A DNA stretch of 17,127 nt from Christensenella sp. UBA1431 (GTDB lineage Bacteria > Bacillota > Clostridia > Christensenellales > UBA1431): positions 602-17,728 of the forward strand of contig DCTV01000027.1 of the NCBI GenBank assembly GCA_002329665.1, given 5' to 3'. Made by a program: the position numbers and the translations under genes. Positions 5,333 to 16,573 of the stretch are shown here, piece after piece (the stretch's first letter is position 1; every line of letters begins with the position of its first letter). The notes below the pieces were generated by a model. That model searched no databases. It worked only from the letters and a program-made list of their open reading frames with translations, and was not told the origin of the DNA.

Positions 5333-7966
5333 TTACTCCCCCTTGAACGTATTCGCTCCCAACAACTTGAACGCCTCGACCACGACCAGCGGAGCGAGCG
5401 AAAGGAGGGCGACCTGCAGCCACTGCGAAAAGCCGAGTTCCACCAGCCTGAAGACCGTGGAGAGCGCGGGCACGGCCGCCACGGCTGCGACCAGCGCGCC
5501 CGAAACGGCGACGGCGAGCCAGAGGGTGCCGTTGGAAAACAGCCCGGAAAAAGCGCTTTCCTGCCGGGAACGCACGTTGAAGACGTGCACGAGCTGTGAG
5601 ATCGCGAGGACCAGGAACGCCATTGTCTGCCCTGTCTGATGGGACACGCCGCTGCCCAAGAGGAACGCGGCGAGCGTGATTGCCCCCACCATCGCTCCCT
5701 GGTACCCGATGCGCCAGAGCATGCCGCCGGAAAATATCCTGCCCGAAGAAGTGTTGGGCGGGCGTTTCATGATGTCGCGGGCGGCCGGGTCCACACCGAG
5801 CGCCAGTGCGGGCAGGCTGTCGGTGATGAGGTTGATCCAGAGAATGTGGATGGGCAATAGCGGCTCGGCCCAGTTCAGGAGCGTCGCGATGAACAGCGTG
5901 AGGATCTCGCCGACGTTGCATGAGAGCAGGAACTGTATGGCCTTTACGATGTTGTCGTATATCCGGCGGCCCTCTTCCACCGCCGCGACGACGGTGGCGA
6001 AATTGTCGTCGGTGAGCACCATGTCCGCCGCTTCCTTCGCGACGTCCGTCCCCACGACGCCCATGGCCGCGCCGATGTCCGCGCGCTTGAGCGCCGGGGC
6101 GTCGTTCACGCCGTCCCCGGTCATGGCCACGACCGCCCCGTGCTTCTGCCACGCTTCGACGATGCGCACCTTATGCTCGGGCGCAACGCGCGCGTAAACG
6201 GCGTAGTCCTGCACGTCCCGGGCAAGCGCCTCGTCACTCATCAGTTCGAGTTCCCTGCCGGACACGGCTTGGTCGTCCTCTCCAAGGATGTCCAGTTCCC
6301 TCGCGATGGCCGTTGCCGTGAGCTGGTGGTCCCCCGTAATCATCACCGGCTTGATGCCCGCGTCCCTGCAGGTCCTTACGGCTTCCATGGCTTCGGGGCG
6401 CGGCGGGTCGATCATGCCGACCGTACCAAGGAACGTAAGTCCGGTCTCCGCCCCGGCCATGTCTTCGGGGAGCGCGGCCATGTCCTTGTAGGCGAATGCG
6501 AGCACGCGCAGCGCCTGCGCGGCCATCTCGGCGTTGGCCTTAGCGGCTTGTTGCGCCGCAGGCGCTATCGGGCGCGGGCCTTCAGCCGAATACGCGTCTC
6601 TGCAGCAGGCAAGCACCTCGTCCAGGCCGCCTTTCGTATACACGCGAAAGCCCCCCCGCGGCAGGGCGTGCACGGTGGACATGCGCTTGCGCGCGGAATC
6701 GAAGGGGACCTCGGCCACCCGGGGCAGCTCTTTCTCGAGCTTTTCCTTCTCAATACCGAGCCGTATACCCATATCGACGAGCGCGGTTTCCGTGGGATCG
6801 CCTATGAGCCTCACGGCGCCGTCCTCCATCGTCTGGGCGCGGGCGTCGTTGCACAGGACGCCCGCGTCCACCATCTGCTTCGCGCCTTCGTCGTCAACGG
6901 GCAGCGCTTCTATATCCATCAGGGCATTGCCGAAATACGCGCGCGTCACCGTCATCCGGTTCTGCGTCAGCGTCCCTGTCTTGTCCGAACAGATCACGCT
7001 CGCGGACCCGAGCGTCTCCACGGCCGGCAGCGTCCTGATGATCGCGTTGCGTTTGACCATGCGTTGCACACCGATCGCGAGCACGATGGTGGAAACGGCA
7101 GGAAGCCCTTCGGGGATGGCCGCCACCGCCAGGGAGATGGAGGTCAGCAGCATCGCGAACCATTCCTTCTGGTATATAAGGCCCGTGATGAAGATGATGA
7201 GGCAGACGGCCAGCACCCCGATCCCCAGCGTCTTGCCCATCTTCTCGAGACGCTTTTTCAGCGGCGTCTCGCTGACGGTCTCTTGCTGGATCATCTCCGC
7301 GATGCGCCCGACCTGGGTGTCCATCCCCGTCGCGACGCACACGCCCGTGCCGCGTCCGTAGGTCACCATGCTCGAAGAGAAGGCGAGGTTGAACCTGTCG
7401 CCCAGCATGTCGTCCTGCTTCAACAAGGCCTCGGCGTCCTTTTCCACCGGAACCGATTCGCCGGTGAGCGCGGCCTCCTGTATCTTCAGGTTCACGGACG
7501 TCAACAGGCGCAGGTCGGCGGGCACCATGTCGCCCGTTTCGAGCACCACGACGTCGCCGGGCACGATCTCCCGCGCGGGCACGGTCCGTTCTTCCCCGTC
7601 CCGGATCACCTTTGCGTTGGGCGCCGACAGGCTCTTCAACGCCTGAAGCGACCTGCTCGCGCGGCTCTCCTGTACGACGCCTATTATGCCGTTTATCACG
7701 ACGATGGCCAGTATGACCACCGCGTCCGTCGTTTCGCCCAGCGCCGCCGAGACGGCCGCCGCCAGCAGCAGGATGATGATGAGCACGTCCTTGAACTGGC
7801 CGACCAGCATCTGCCACAGCGTCTTTTGCTTGCCGGTGCTGATTTCGTTGTGCCCGTGTTCCTCCAAAAGCCTTGCCGCCCGTTCCTCTTTCAGGCCGCG
7901 TTCCGTGGTCTGAAGCGCTTCGAGCGTTTCATCGATTCCCGTGGCATGCCATGCCCGTTTCTTCAT
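5333..7966 (-). CDS. Cation-translocating P-type ATPase, calcium type (P2A, SERCA-like)
   Basis: This 877-residue membrane pump exports cytosolic Ca2+ using ATP. It has the N-terminal cation-ATPase segment, actuator TGES (168-171), phosphorylation site CSDKTGTLTQN (D328), nucleotide domain YTKGG (443-447) and hinge TGDGVNDAP (616-624), plus about ten membrane helices. Ion-site residues match SERCA: IPEGL in M4 (E286, matching E309), N684 and E687 in M5 (N768, E771), and N712, T715 and D716 in M6 (N796, T799, D800). The M8 position of SERCA E908 is Q791. A Ca2+ pump is therefore strongly preferred over Mg2+, Na+ or H+ pumps. The ATG has GAGGT 8-12 bases upstream. I saw no convincing promoter for it. 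It is divergent from a small membrane protein. Confidence 0.93.
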   Translation of the reverse strand: MKKRAWHATGIDETLEALQTTERGLKEERAARLLEEHGHNEISTGKQKTLWQMLVGQFKDVLIIILLLAAAVSAALGETTDAVVILAIVVINGIIGVVQESRASRSLQALKSLSAPNAKVIRDGEERTVPAREIVPGDVVVLETGDMVPADLRLLTSVNLKIQEAALTGESVPVEKDAEALLKQDDMLGDRFNLAFSSSMVTYGRGTGVCVATGMDTQVGRIAEMIQQETVSETPLKKRLEKMGKTLGIGVLAVCLIIFITGLIYQKEWFAMLLTSISLAVAAIPEGLPAVSTIVLAIGVQRMVKRNAIIRTLPAVETLGSASVICSDKTGTLTQNRMTVTRAYFGNALMDIEALPVDDEGAKQMVDAGVLCNDARAQTMEDGAVRLIGDPTETALVDMGIRLGIEKEKLEKELPRVAEVPFDSARKRMSTVHALPRGGFRVYTKGGLDEVLACCRDAYSAEGPRPIAPAAQQAAKANAEMAAQALRVLAFAYKDMAALPEDMAGAETGLTFLGTVGMIDPPRPEAMEAVRTCRDAGIKPVMITGDHQLTATAIARELDILGEDDQAVSGRELELMSDEALARDVQDYAVYARVAPEHKVRIVEAWQKHGAVVAMTGDGVNDAPALKRADIGAAMGVVGTDVAKEAADMVLTDDNFATVVAAVEEGRRIYDNIVKAIQFLLSCNVGEILTLFIATLLNWAEPLLPIHILWINLITDSLPALALGVDPAARDIMKRPPNTSSGRIFSGGMLWRIGYQGAMVGAITLAAFLLGSGVSHQTGQTMAFLVLAISQLVHVFNVRSRQESAFSGLFSNGTLWLAVAVSGALVAAVAAVPALSTVFRLVELGFSQWLQVALLSLAPLVVVEAFKLLGANTFKGE

Positions 7967-8044
7967 TCTGCGTTACCTCACATATCGATAAGTGCTGCCG
8001 TTGCCGGCCTGTCCCTTTCCCGTCCGTATGCTCCCGCGCGGCGC

Positions 8045-8073
8045 TTTACTTGGGCCGCGCCCGTTGTTATACT
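8045..8073 (+). promoter_or_regulatory. Promoter of the small membrane protein gene
   Basis: TTTACT (8045-8050), a 17-base spacer and TATACT (8068-8073) lie 37 bases upstream of the start codon, followed by an AAAGGAGGG ribosome binding site at 8092-8100. Confidence 0.7.
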
Positions 8074-8109
8074 GTAATCCATACCAACCCCAAAGGAGGG
8101 CGCGCGTCG

Positions 8110-8436
8110 ATGAAACGGGTGGTGTTCCTGCTCATAACGGCGCTTCTCATCCTTATAACGCCGCTCCTCGTATCGTTCGGGCAGCTTGTCTTTTCGGATG
8201 CGAAGATTGTGCCCGTTTATTTCACGCGTTATTATCTCTCCCGGATTGAAAAGGACGAAGACGAACGCCGGCTCCTCATCGAATACCTCGAGGCCCGGGA
8301 CTACGCGCTCATAAAGAGCAACGAGGAACGGATGGTCTTCATAAAAGACGGCGAAGTCAAGGAAGTCCTGACCACCGACATCAAAAACGTCATCCGCGAC
8401 GGCAGGCTCACCTCCGACTTTCACCTGCCCAAATGA
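8110..8436 (+). CDS. Small membrane-anchored protein of unknown function
   Basis: This 108-residue protein is not recognised. It opens with MKR and a hydrophobic stretch at residues 4-28 (VVFLLITALLILITPLLVSF), which is a signal anchor or uncleaved signal peptide. A charged domain of about 80 residues follows, presumably outside the membrane, with the pattern LSRIEKDEDERRLLIEYLEARDYALI then EERMVFIKDGEVKEVLTTDI. No cysteine is present and there is no lipobox. The ATG at 8110 is chosen for its strong AAAGGAGGG site 9 bases upstream and a good promoter; longer in-frame starts to the left lie before that promoter. The gene is divergent from the Ca2+-ATPase and converges with hisC, with 7 bases between the stops. 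A link to the ATPase is only positional. Confidence 0.85.
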   Translation: MKRVVFLLITALLILITPLLVSFGQLVFSDAKIVPVYFTRYYLSRIEKDEDERRLLIEYLEARDYALIKSNEERMVFIKDGEVKEVLTTDIKNVIRDGRLTSDFHLPK

Positions 8437-8461
8437 CGGCGGGTCAGCCGAGGATTTTTTT
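8437..8461 (+). terminator. Weak terminator-like element after the small protein gene
   Basis: CGGC and GCCG form a short stem (8437-8450) followed by AGGA and a run of seven T (8455-8461). The T-run also encodes lysines near the end of the opposing hisC, so it may be coincidental. Confidence 0.3.
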
Positions 8462-9508
8462 CAGTTCGCTTATCAGCGCCCCCATCTGTTCCTCCGTGCC
8501 GACCGTGACGCGCAGCCGGTTTTCAATGCGCTCAAGCGTGAAACGGCGCACGACGATCCCCCGTTCGCGCAGGCGCCGCATGAGTTCTATGGCATGTACG
8601 CGCTCGTGCTGCATAAAAAGGAAATTCGCGTTGGAATCCGGCATCATAAACCCCATCGCCTTGAGCGCCGCCGCGCTTTGATCCCTCGTTTTTCGTATGG
8701 CTTCGATCGTTTTCTTATAGTACGCTTCTTCGCAAAGGGCCGCGGCGGCCCCCGCCTGCGCCAGGCGGTCCACCGGATACGAATTGAACGAGTCCTTCAC
8801 GTCGTTGAGCGTCTTTATCAGGCCCTCGTCCCCCAGCGCGTACCCGACCCTGAGCCCCGCGAGCGCGTGGGACTTCGAAAACGTCTTCACCACCAGCAGG
8901 TTCGGATACTCTTTTATAAGGCGCACCGCCGACTCGTTCCCGAACTCGATGTACGCCTCGTCGAGAAGCACCACCTTGCCGGGATGCGCTGCAACGATTC
9001 GCCGCACCTGCGGAAGCGGGAGTTCTATTGCGGTCGGGGCGTTGGGGTTCGCGAACACAACGCCGCCCGAGGGAGAGGACATCCCATGAACGTCCAGGGT
9101 GAAGTCGGGGTTTAGCGGCACGGTCCTGTACGGTATGGAGAAAAGCTTTGCGAAAACGGGATAGAAGCTGTAGGTGATATCGGGGAAAACGATCGGCGAG
9201 CCGGGATCGAAAAACGCGAGGAAGGAAAAGGCCAGCACTTCGTCGGACCCGTTGCCCACGAATACGTTCTGGCCGGTAAGGCCGCACCCGTGCCTACGGG
9301 CGATGGCCTCCCGCAACGCGGCACAGCCGGGGTCGGGGTAGAGCCGCAGATCCCCGGCCGCTGCGGCGATCGCTTCGAGCACGGCCGGCGCGGGCGGGTA
9401 CGGGTTTTCGTTGGTGTTGAGTTTGATCAGGCGCCTGGCGGCGGGCTGCTCGCCCGGCACGTACGGCGTAAGCGTCTTGGCGAGCCTGCTTGCATACGGG
9501 CTTGGCAC
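8444..9508 (-). CDS. hisC: Histidinol-phosphate aminotransferase
   Basis: This PLP fold-type I aminotransferase interconverts imidazole-acetol phosphate and L-histidinol phosphate with glutamate; some homologues also serve tyrosine or phenylalanine synthesis. Starting at GTG 9508 it has 354 residues, typical of HisC. Visible motifs, in that numbering, are the N-terminal TPYVPGEQP, KLNTNENPYPP, YPDPGCAALREAI, GNGSDEVL, FANPNAPT, DEAYIEF and the PLP lysine K212 in TFSKSHALAGLRVGY, with a C-terminal RLRVTVGT. The GTG is preferred because GGGAGG lies 9 bases upstream. The longer frame, opening at a GTG at 9553, has no ribosome binding site and overlaps a likely -10 box. No other his genes are nearby, so it is an orphan copy. 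Confidence 0.92.
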   Translation of the reverse strand: MPSPYASRLAKTLTPYVPGEQPAARRLIKLNTNENPYPPAPAVLEAIAAAAGDLRLYPDPGCAALREAIARRHGCGLTGQNVFVGNGSDEVLAFSFLAFFDPGSPIVFPDITYSFYPVFAKLFSIPYRTVPLNPDFTLDVHGMSSPSGGVVFANPNAPTAIELPLPQVRRIVAAHPGKVVLLDEAYIEFGNESAVRLIKEYPNLLVVKTFSKSHALAGLRVGYALGDEGLIKTLNDVKDSFNSYPVDRLAQAGAAAALCEEAYYKKTIEAIRKTRDQSAAALKAMGFMMPDSNANFLFMQHERVHAIELMRRLRERGIVVRRFTLERIENRLRVTVGTEEQMGALISELKKILG

Positions 9509-9517
9509 GGGGCCGTT

Positions 9518-9549
9518 CCTCCCATTCTTCAAAATCCACTGGTATTTTA
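9518..9549 (-). promoter_or_regulatory. hisC -10 box and ribosome binding site
   Basis: On the minus strand TAAAAT (9544-9549) is a plausible -10 box, but the matching -35 region is poor. GGGAGG (9518-9523) sits 9 bases before GTG 9508. Together they support the short hisC start. Confidence 0.45.
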
Positions 9550-9745
9550 CCACAACGAAGGTCGTCTTGCACTATGGCCAGTTACGCCGTTCCCGATAAT
9601 AAAGGACCGCATACCCGCTGCATCTTGCCTGTCAGCGCATTACCGCCCTGTTTATGCACAGAATACTACCGTTCGGCGGATACTGCGGCGGCCAATAACC
9701 GCCGCTTGGCGCGCGGTCATGGACCCTGCCGGGATCGTGGTTTTC
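9550..9745. other. Gene-free stretch between hisC and the PFOR promoter
   Basis: No credible coding frame is seen here. It holds one perfect 7-base-pair hairpin (GCGGCGG at 9685-9691, CCGCCGC at 9699-9705) with no T-tract. The remainder shows no repeat or RNA-gene signature that I can recognise. Confidence 0.6.
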
Positions 9746-9775
9746 TTGACAGGCGTTGATCGGCGATACTATAAT
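9746..9775 (+). promoter_or_regulatory. Promoter of the PFOR gene
   Basis: Perfect TTGACA (9746-9751) and perfect TATAAT (9770-9775) are separated by 18 bases. The transcript would start near 9782, giving an AT-rich leader of about 95 bases that ends in AGGAGGAGGG (9861-9870). This predicts high basal expression, fitting for a central fermentation enzyme. I saw no Rex-like operator. Confidence 0.85.
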
Positions 9776-9783
9776 GAAAATGA

Positions 9784-13380
<3,597 letters not shown>

Positions 13381-13397
13381 AAACCGCATACACACTG

Positions 13398-13424
13398 AGG
13401 CGGCCCGTAACGGGCCGCCTTAAT
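13398..13424 (+). terminator. Terminator after the PFOR gene, possibly bidirectional
   Basis: A perfect 10-base-pair stem (AGGCGGCCCG, loop TAA, CGGGCCGCCT) lies 18 bases after the PFOR stop, followed by TTAATAAT. The facing lipoprotein gene ends 52 bases away on the other strand and may use the same hairpin. Confidence 0.75.
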
Positions 13425-13472
13425 AATGCTGACAAACCGCGCCGTCGGGCTTGCCTCTATTTGCCCTCAGGG

Positions 13473-14510
13473 TCACAGCCCGCTCGGCGACGCGCCCTTG
13501 CCCTCACCGTCCGACGGCGAAGGACCGGCCGTTTTTATGGCGTTTAGCGCTTTTTGGGGGACATCGAAGGATTCGACCGCATTGAATTCCGAGACGGTAA
13601 GCCTGATCTCCACGTTCTGGACGGAAACATCGAACTCGTCGGTCGACCGGGTCGCAAACGAATCCCCGACCAGCTTGCCCCATGCCGCCCCCGCATCGAA
13701 CCGCAGTTGCAGGACCTCGCCGCTTTCCGATGTGTATACGAACATCCGCATGCTTTCGCCGGACGCCTTGTCGTCTGGCGACGCGGTCTGCATGCCGGGG
13801 ATCACGCAGCTAAGCTGCTCGCCGAAAAGCGCATACACCTCCCTGGCGCGCACGGACGCCTCCGTCTTTTTGGCCGTCACGCCGCCGACGTCCTCGTATC
13901 CGGCGGGTTTTGCGCCTCGCGCCGATAACGCGAGCGCGTCCCAGTCTTCTTTTTTTAGCGTGACCGCCAAGGCGCCTCCGCCGCTTCGGACCGTGCGGAC
14001 CCATTCCCCTGTCTCGTTGCTGTAGGACGTATAGCCGTCCCCCGTTTTTTCCATGTAGACCTCCGCGGCATAGTCGATGTCTTCCGAGGCAAAACGCGCC
14101 CTGCTGTTCACCCGGATGTCCATCTTCGCCGGCGAACTGGAAATCGCCCTTATCCTGCCCTTGAGTTCAAACGGCACGATGAACGCGTTGGGGCCTTTTT
14201 TGAACTTCTCCTCGAGTTTCATCGAGATGTCGATGCGGTAGCTTTCGGGCACCTCACAGGAGCAGAGCGCGTCTATGGCATCGCCGCCTGTTTTGCCCTC
14301 TGTGCCCGTACCGGCGGTGCCCCCAGCGACGGTTTTACCCGCCGGGACGTCGACGTCAACGCTGCCGCCCGCCGGAGACGCCGCGTCCGAGACGGCCGGC
14401 ATCGTCATGTCGTTTATCGTAGGCCCGCCGCCCTTTTCCCCTTCCACGCAGCCCGCCAACAGAAAACAAAGCAGGACGCATGCCGTAAGGGCCGCCGCGC
14501 GTTTTTTCAT
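13473..14510 (-). CDS. Putative lipoprotein, paralogue of the next gene upstream
   Basis: This 345-residue protein has a lipoprotein signal peptide: MKKR, a hydrophobic core and lipobox LLAGC with C21 as the lipidated cysteine. A low-complexity Gly/Ala/Thr linker (about 25-80) follows, then a beta-rich domain of about 230 residues with repeated K/D/E-x-hydrophobic strands, and a polar tail rich in Ser, Pro and Gly. The block VEIRLTVSEFNAVESFDVP near the C-terminus matches the end of the neighbouring lipoprotein. The domain plan (mature lipoprotein, strands, tyrosine- and tryptophan-containing YTSYSNETGEWVRT) resembles LolA/LppX-like or DUF6612-type lipoproteins of Bacillota, but this is inference. 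A GGAGGGA site lies upstream of the ATG. The gene is separated from its paralogue by a terminator. Function unknown; it acts outside the membrane. Confidence 0.85.
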   Translation of the reverse strand: MKKRAAALTACVLLCFLLAGCVEGEKGGGPTINDMTMPAVSDAASPAGGSVDVDVPAGKTVAGGTAGTGTEGKTGGDAIDALCSCEVPESYRIDISMKLEEKFKKGPNAFIVPFELKGRIRAISSSPAKMDIRVNSRARFASEDIDYAAEVYMEKTGDGYTSYSNETGEWVRTVRSGGGALAVTLKKEDWDALALSARGAKPAGYEDVGGVTAKKTEASVRAREVYALFGEQLSCVIPGMQTASPDDKASGESMRMFVYTSESGEVLQLRFDAGAAWGKLVGDSFATRSTDEFDVSVQNVEIRLTVSEFNAVESFDVPQKALNAIKTAGPSPSDGEGKGASPSGL

Positions 14511-14551
14511 GCCTCATCCCTCCGCCCCCGTAAAACCTGCCCTGCATTCAA

Positions 14552-14580
14552 AATATGTCATTCGTCGGCGTTTATGAGAA
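14552..14580 (-). promoter_or_regulatory. Possible promoter for the downstream lipoprotein gene
   Basis: Minus-strand TTCTCA (14575-14580), a 17-base spacer and CATATT (14552-14557) match the consensus at four of six positions each. They lie between the preceding terminator and the lipoprotein start, where a promoter is needed if termination is efficient. Confidence 0.3.
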
Positions 14581-14582
14581 AT

Positions 14583-14606
14583 AAAAAAAGGCCGCGCGGC
14601 CTTTTT
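14583..14606 (-). terminator. Terminator after the upstream lipoprotein gene
   Basis: The palindromic stem AAAAAGGCC / GGCCTTTTT closes around GCGC. On the minus strand it is followed by a T-run (14589-14583). It sits between the two lipoprotein genes and would largely separate their transcripts. The element is symmetric and could work on either strand. Confidence 0.8.
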
Positions 14607-14693
14607 CGCCGTTGCGGCCCCTGGCATGGCGTCGTATTCCCGTTTCGTGCGCGGCCCGGGGAGGTTCAATGCCCTTTGCCTGTTCCCCCGGTG

Positions 14694-15605
14694 TCAGGCG
14701 CTTGTTTTCGTGCCCTCCGTCGCCTTCAGCCCGACCGGCACCTCGAAATCCGGGACCGCGTCGAACTCGGACACCGTTATCTTCAGCGAAAGGCTGTTGA
14801 TGCTCACATCGGCGTCATCGCCCTCCATCAGGGGTTCGAGCGCCCCGGTAAGCGCGTCGAGCTGATTCTTGAAGTCGATCTCGAGCCTGACCGGGTCGTG
14901 GGTCACGGCGTCCGCCCAGATATCGACGTCGATGTCGCCGAGCATCATCAGCATCACCCTTGCCGTCCCCAGATCGTCGGCCGACACGTCCTTCCCCAGG
15001 CTTTCCTCAACCTCGTCCATGATCTTTTTAAGGTCGAGTTCCGTCTGAAGACGCACGGCGTCCCTCCCGTCGATGCTCTCCGTGCCAGCGATCCTGGGAT
15101 TCGCCAGGTAATCCTCCGGCGCTGCGTGGCTCGCGGCAGGCCCCGCGTCCTGAACGGGCCCGAGCGATTCCCCGTTTTTGAACGGCATGCCTTTTATGAT
15201 GGCTTCCCCGGCGGACGGGGGCGTCGCGCTGACGCTGTAATACGCCTTCATCTGCCCGTTTTCCTCGACGAGGTACATAACGATGTCGCAGTCGGCCGTT
15301 TCCCCGTCGGCCCTTGCCGTCATCCCGAAATCGAGCTTGAATTTCCTGTTTTCGATCGACAGGGCGGTAATGTCTATATCCGCGCTCGTTCTCACCGGCT
15401 TCCCCTTATCGCCCGGGACCGTCACGTCAACAACGGCGCTCACCTGCACGCTGGAACTCTTTACGCCGCCGAGCTTTTGGGCGACTTCCCCGAGCAGCGC
15501 GTCCGGGTCGAGGTCCGCGGCGTCGGCCGCGTCGTTGCACCCTGCGAGCAAAACCGCGAACAGCAGACAAACGAGCAACATCACCCAAGCCTTTTTTCTG
15601 GCCAC
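14694..15605 (-). CDS. Putative lipoprotein (LolA/LppX-like plan), second gene of a kinase-lipoprotein operon
   Basis: This 303-residue protein has signal MARKK, a hydrophobic core and lipobox LLAGC with C23. The mature part begins with an acidic Ala/Asp-rich stretch. It continues as a beta-rich domain: SSSVQVSAVVDVTVPG, then FKLDFGMTARADG, then MKAYYSVS. After these come a helix-prone LDLKKIMDEVEESLG region and a final strand pair, LSLKITVSEFDAVPDFEVP. That last block is shared with the downstream lipoprotein. The start is GTG 15605, with AGGAGG about 9 bases upstream. The gap to the kinase stop is only 21 bases, so the two are co-transcribed. It is probably a membrane-anchored extracytoplasmic protein that binds a hydrophobic or cell-wall ligand, by analogy with similar folds; the ligand and role are unknown. 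Confidence 0.85.
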   Translation of the reverse strand: MARKKAWVMLLVCLLFAVLLAGCNDAADAADLDPDALLGEVAQKLGGVKSSSVQVSAVVDVTVPGDKGKPVRTSADIDITALSIENRKFKLDFGMTARADGETADCDIVMYLVEENGQMKAYYSVSATPPSAGEAIIKGMPFKNGESLGPVQDAGPAASHAAPEDYLANPRIAGTESIDGRDAVRLQTELDLKKIMDEVEESLGKDVSADDLGTARVMLMMLGDIDVDIWADAVTHDPVRLEIDFKNQLDALTGALEPLMEGDDADVSINSLSLKITVSEFDAVPDFEVPVGLKATEGTKTSA

Positions 15606-15626
15606 CTTCTTCGTCCTCCTGTCGTG

Positions 15627-16460
15627 TTACCGGATTCCGATCCTCGTATGGGGCACCCTGGAGTTCACCAGATCGTCTAGCGTGTAATGCGCGTTGCCGA
15701 TGATGACGGTCGTGCCTTTCCTCACCACGGGAATGATGTATTCCAGCTTGGCGCGCGCGCCGCCCGATCCCCTGCGGCTCGCTCCGTTGCAGCAGGCCTG
15801 CAGCTTCCTGATTTCGCTTTCGAGTTCGTCCGGATCGCTCCCCGTGACTTCGCGCGCCAGCGTCTTCGGGTCGCAAGGGTCTTCATATATACCGTCCACG
15901 CTGGTCATGATGATCAGCAGGCGCGCGTGCACCAGTTCGGCGATGACCGCCGCCGTCTCGTCGTTGTCGATGCACTCGACCACTTCCCCGTTGCCGTTGT
16001 TGCGCAGAATGTTCAATTCGAGTTTCCGGTTTTCCTCGCTGCTCACCGGGTCGTTGTAGTTCACGATGGGGATCGCGTTTTGCCTCGTCGCGCGCAGCAG
16101 CATGCTGCGTATATGCTCGCGCTTTTCGGGGCTGTTGAAGTGCTGGTGCTCGACCAGCACCTGGCGGACCGAATACTCGTGCGGGATGAAACGGCGGTAC
16201 GTCTCCATCAGGATCGACTGCCCCTGCGCCGAGTAATCCGCCTTTACCTCCTCGATGTCGCCCGCGAGTTCGGCCCCGCCGTTGCGCTTCATATAGTCGA
16301 GGCGTCCGATCTCCGTCGCGCCCGAGCTCACCCAGATCATCCCCGGCCTCAGCTGGAGGCTCAGGCGCCGGAAGATGTTGTAGTCGATATCGTTGTCCTG
16401 CTTGCAGATCAAAGCCATCGACCCGATCTTACCCACCAAGTCGACTTCGAATTTTTCCAA
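15627..16460 (-). CDS. Amino acid kinase family protein, glutamate 5-kinase-like without PUA domain
   Basis: This 277-residue protein has the amino acid kinase fold. Motifs in order are GKIGS (10-14, phosphate-binding lysine K11), VSSGATEIG (44-52), SAQGQSILM (77-85), IPIVNYNDPVS (130-140), DNDETAAV (165-172), TSVDGIYEDP (186-195) and GSGGARAK (231-238, K238). The order and spacing match glutamate 5-kinase (ProB), which phosphorylates glutamate for proline synthesis. It differs in three ways: NYND replaces the usual NEND, there are about 17 extra residues before DNDE, and there is no C-terminal PUA domain. No proA is adjacent. UMP kinase or another family member remains possible, so no symbol is given. 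The start is TTG 16460 with GGAGGGAG upstream; no ATG is available in frame nearby. It leads an operon with a lipoprotein. Confidence 0.8.
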   Translation of the reverse strand: MEKFEVDLVGKIGSMALICKQDNDIDYNIFRRLSLQLRPGMIWVSSGATEIGRLDYMKRNGGAELAGDIEEVKADYSAQGQSILMETYRRFIPHEYSVRQVLVEHQHFNSPEKREHIRSMLLRATRQNAIPIVNYNDPVSSEENRKLELNILRNNGNGEVVECIDNDETAAVIAELVHARLLIIMTSVDGIYEDPCDPKTLAREVTGSDPDELESEIRKLQACCNGASRRGSGGARAKLEYIIPVVRKGTTVIIGNAHYTLDDLVNSRVPHTRIGIR

Positions 16461-16505
16461 AAGTAGTCTCCCTCCATCACAACGAAAAAATATGATTCCT
16501 TTGCT

Positions 16506-16535
16506 ATTGTATCACAGCCGTTTGCCGCTGCGCAA
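16506..16535 (-). promoter_or_regulatory. Promoter of the kinase-lipoprotein operon
   Basis: Minus-strand TTGCGC (16530-16535), an 18-base spacer and TACAAT (16506-16511). The -10 is good and the -35 weak. Transcription would start near 16499, about 40 bases before the TTG start. Confidence 0.65.
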
Positions 16536-16573
16536 TCGGATGACGCCTTAGACAAAGGAAAGCCGCACTCCAA

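Noticed and set aside
6140..8077. A 645-codon open frame antisense to the Ca2+-ATPase gene
   Set aside because: The composition is that of a shadow frame (Arg/His-rich). It has no ribosome binding site of note and no recognisable motif, while the opposite strand is unmistakably a P-type ATPase.
7873..8109. N-terminal extension of the small membrane protein
   Set aside because: The added residues would overlap the ATPase start and precede the promoter. The ATG at 8110 has a strong ribosome binding site followed directly by a signal anchor.
9509..9553. Longer hisC start at the GTG at 9553
   Set aside because: It has no ribosome binding site and overlaps a TAAAAT -10 box; GTG 9508 has GGGAGG 9 bases upstream and fits HisC length.
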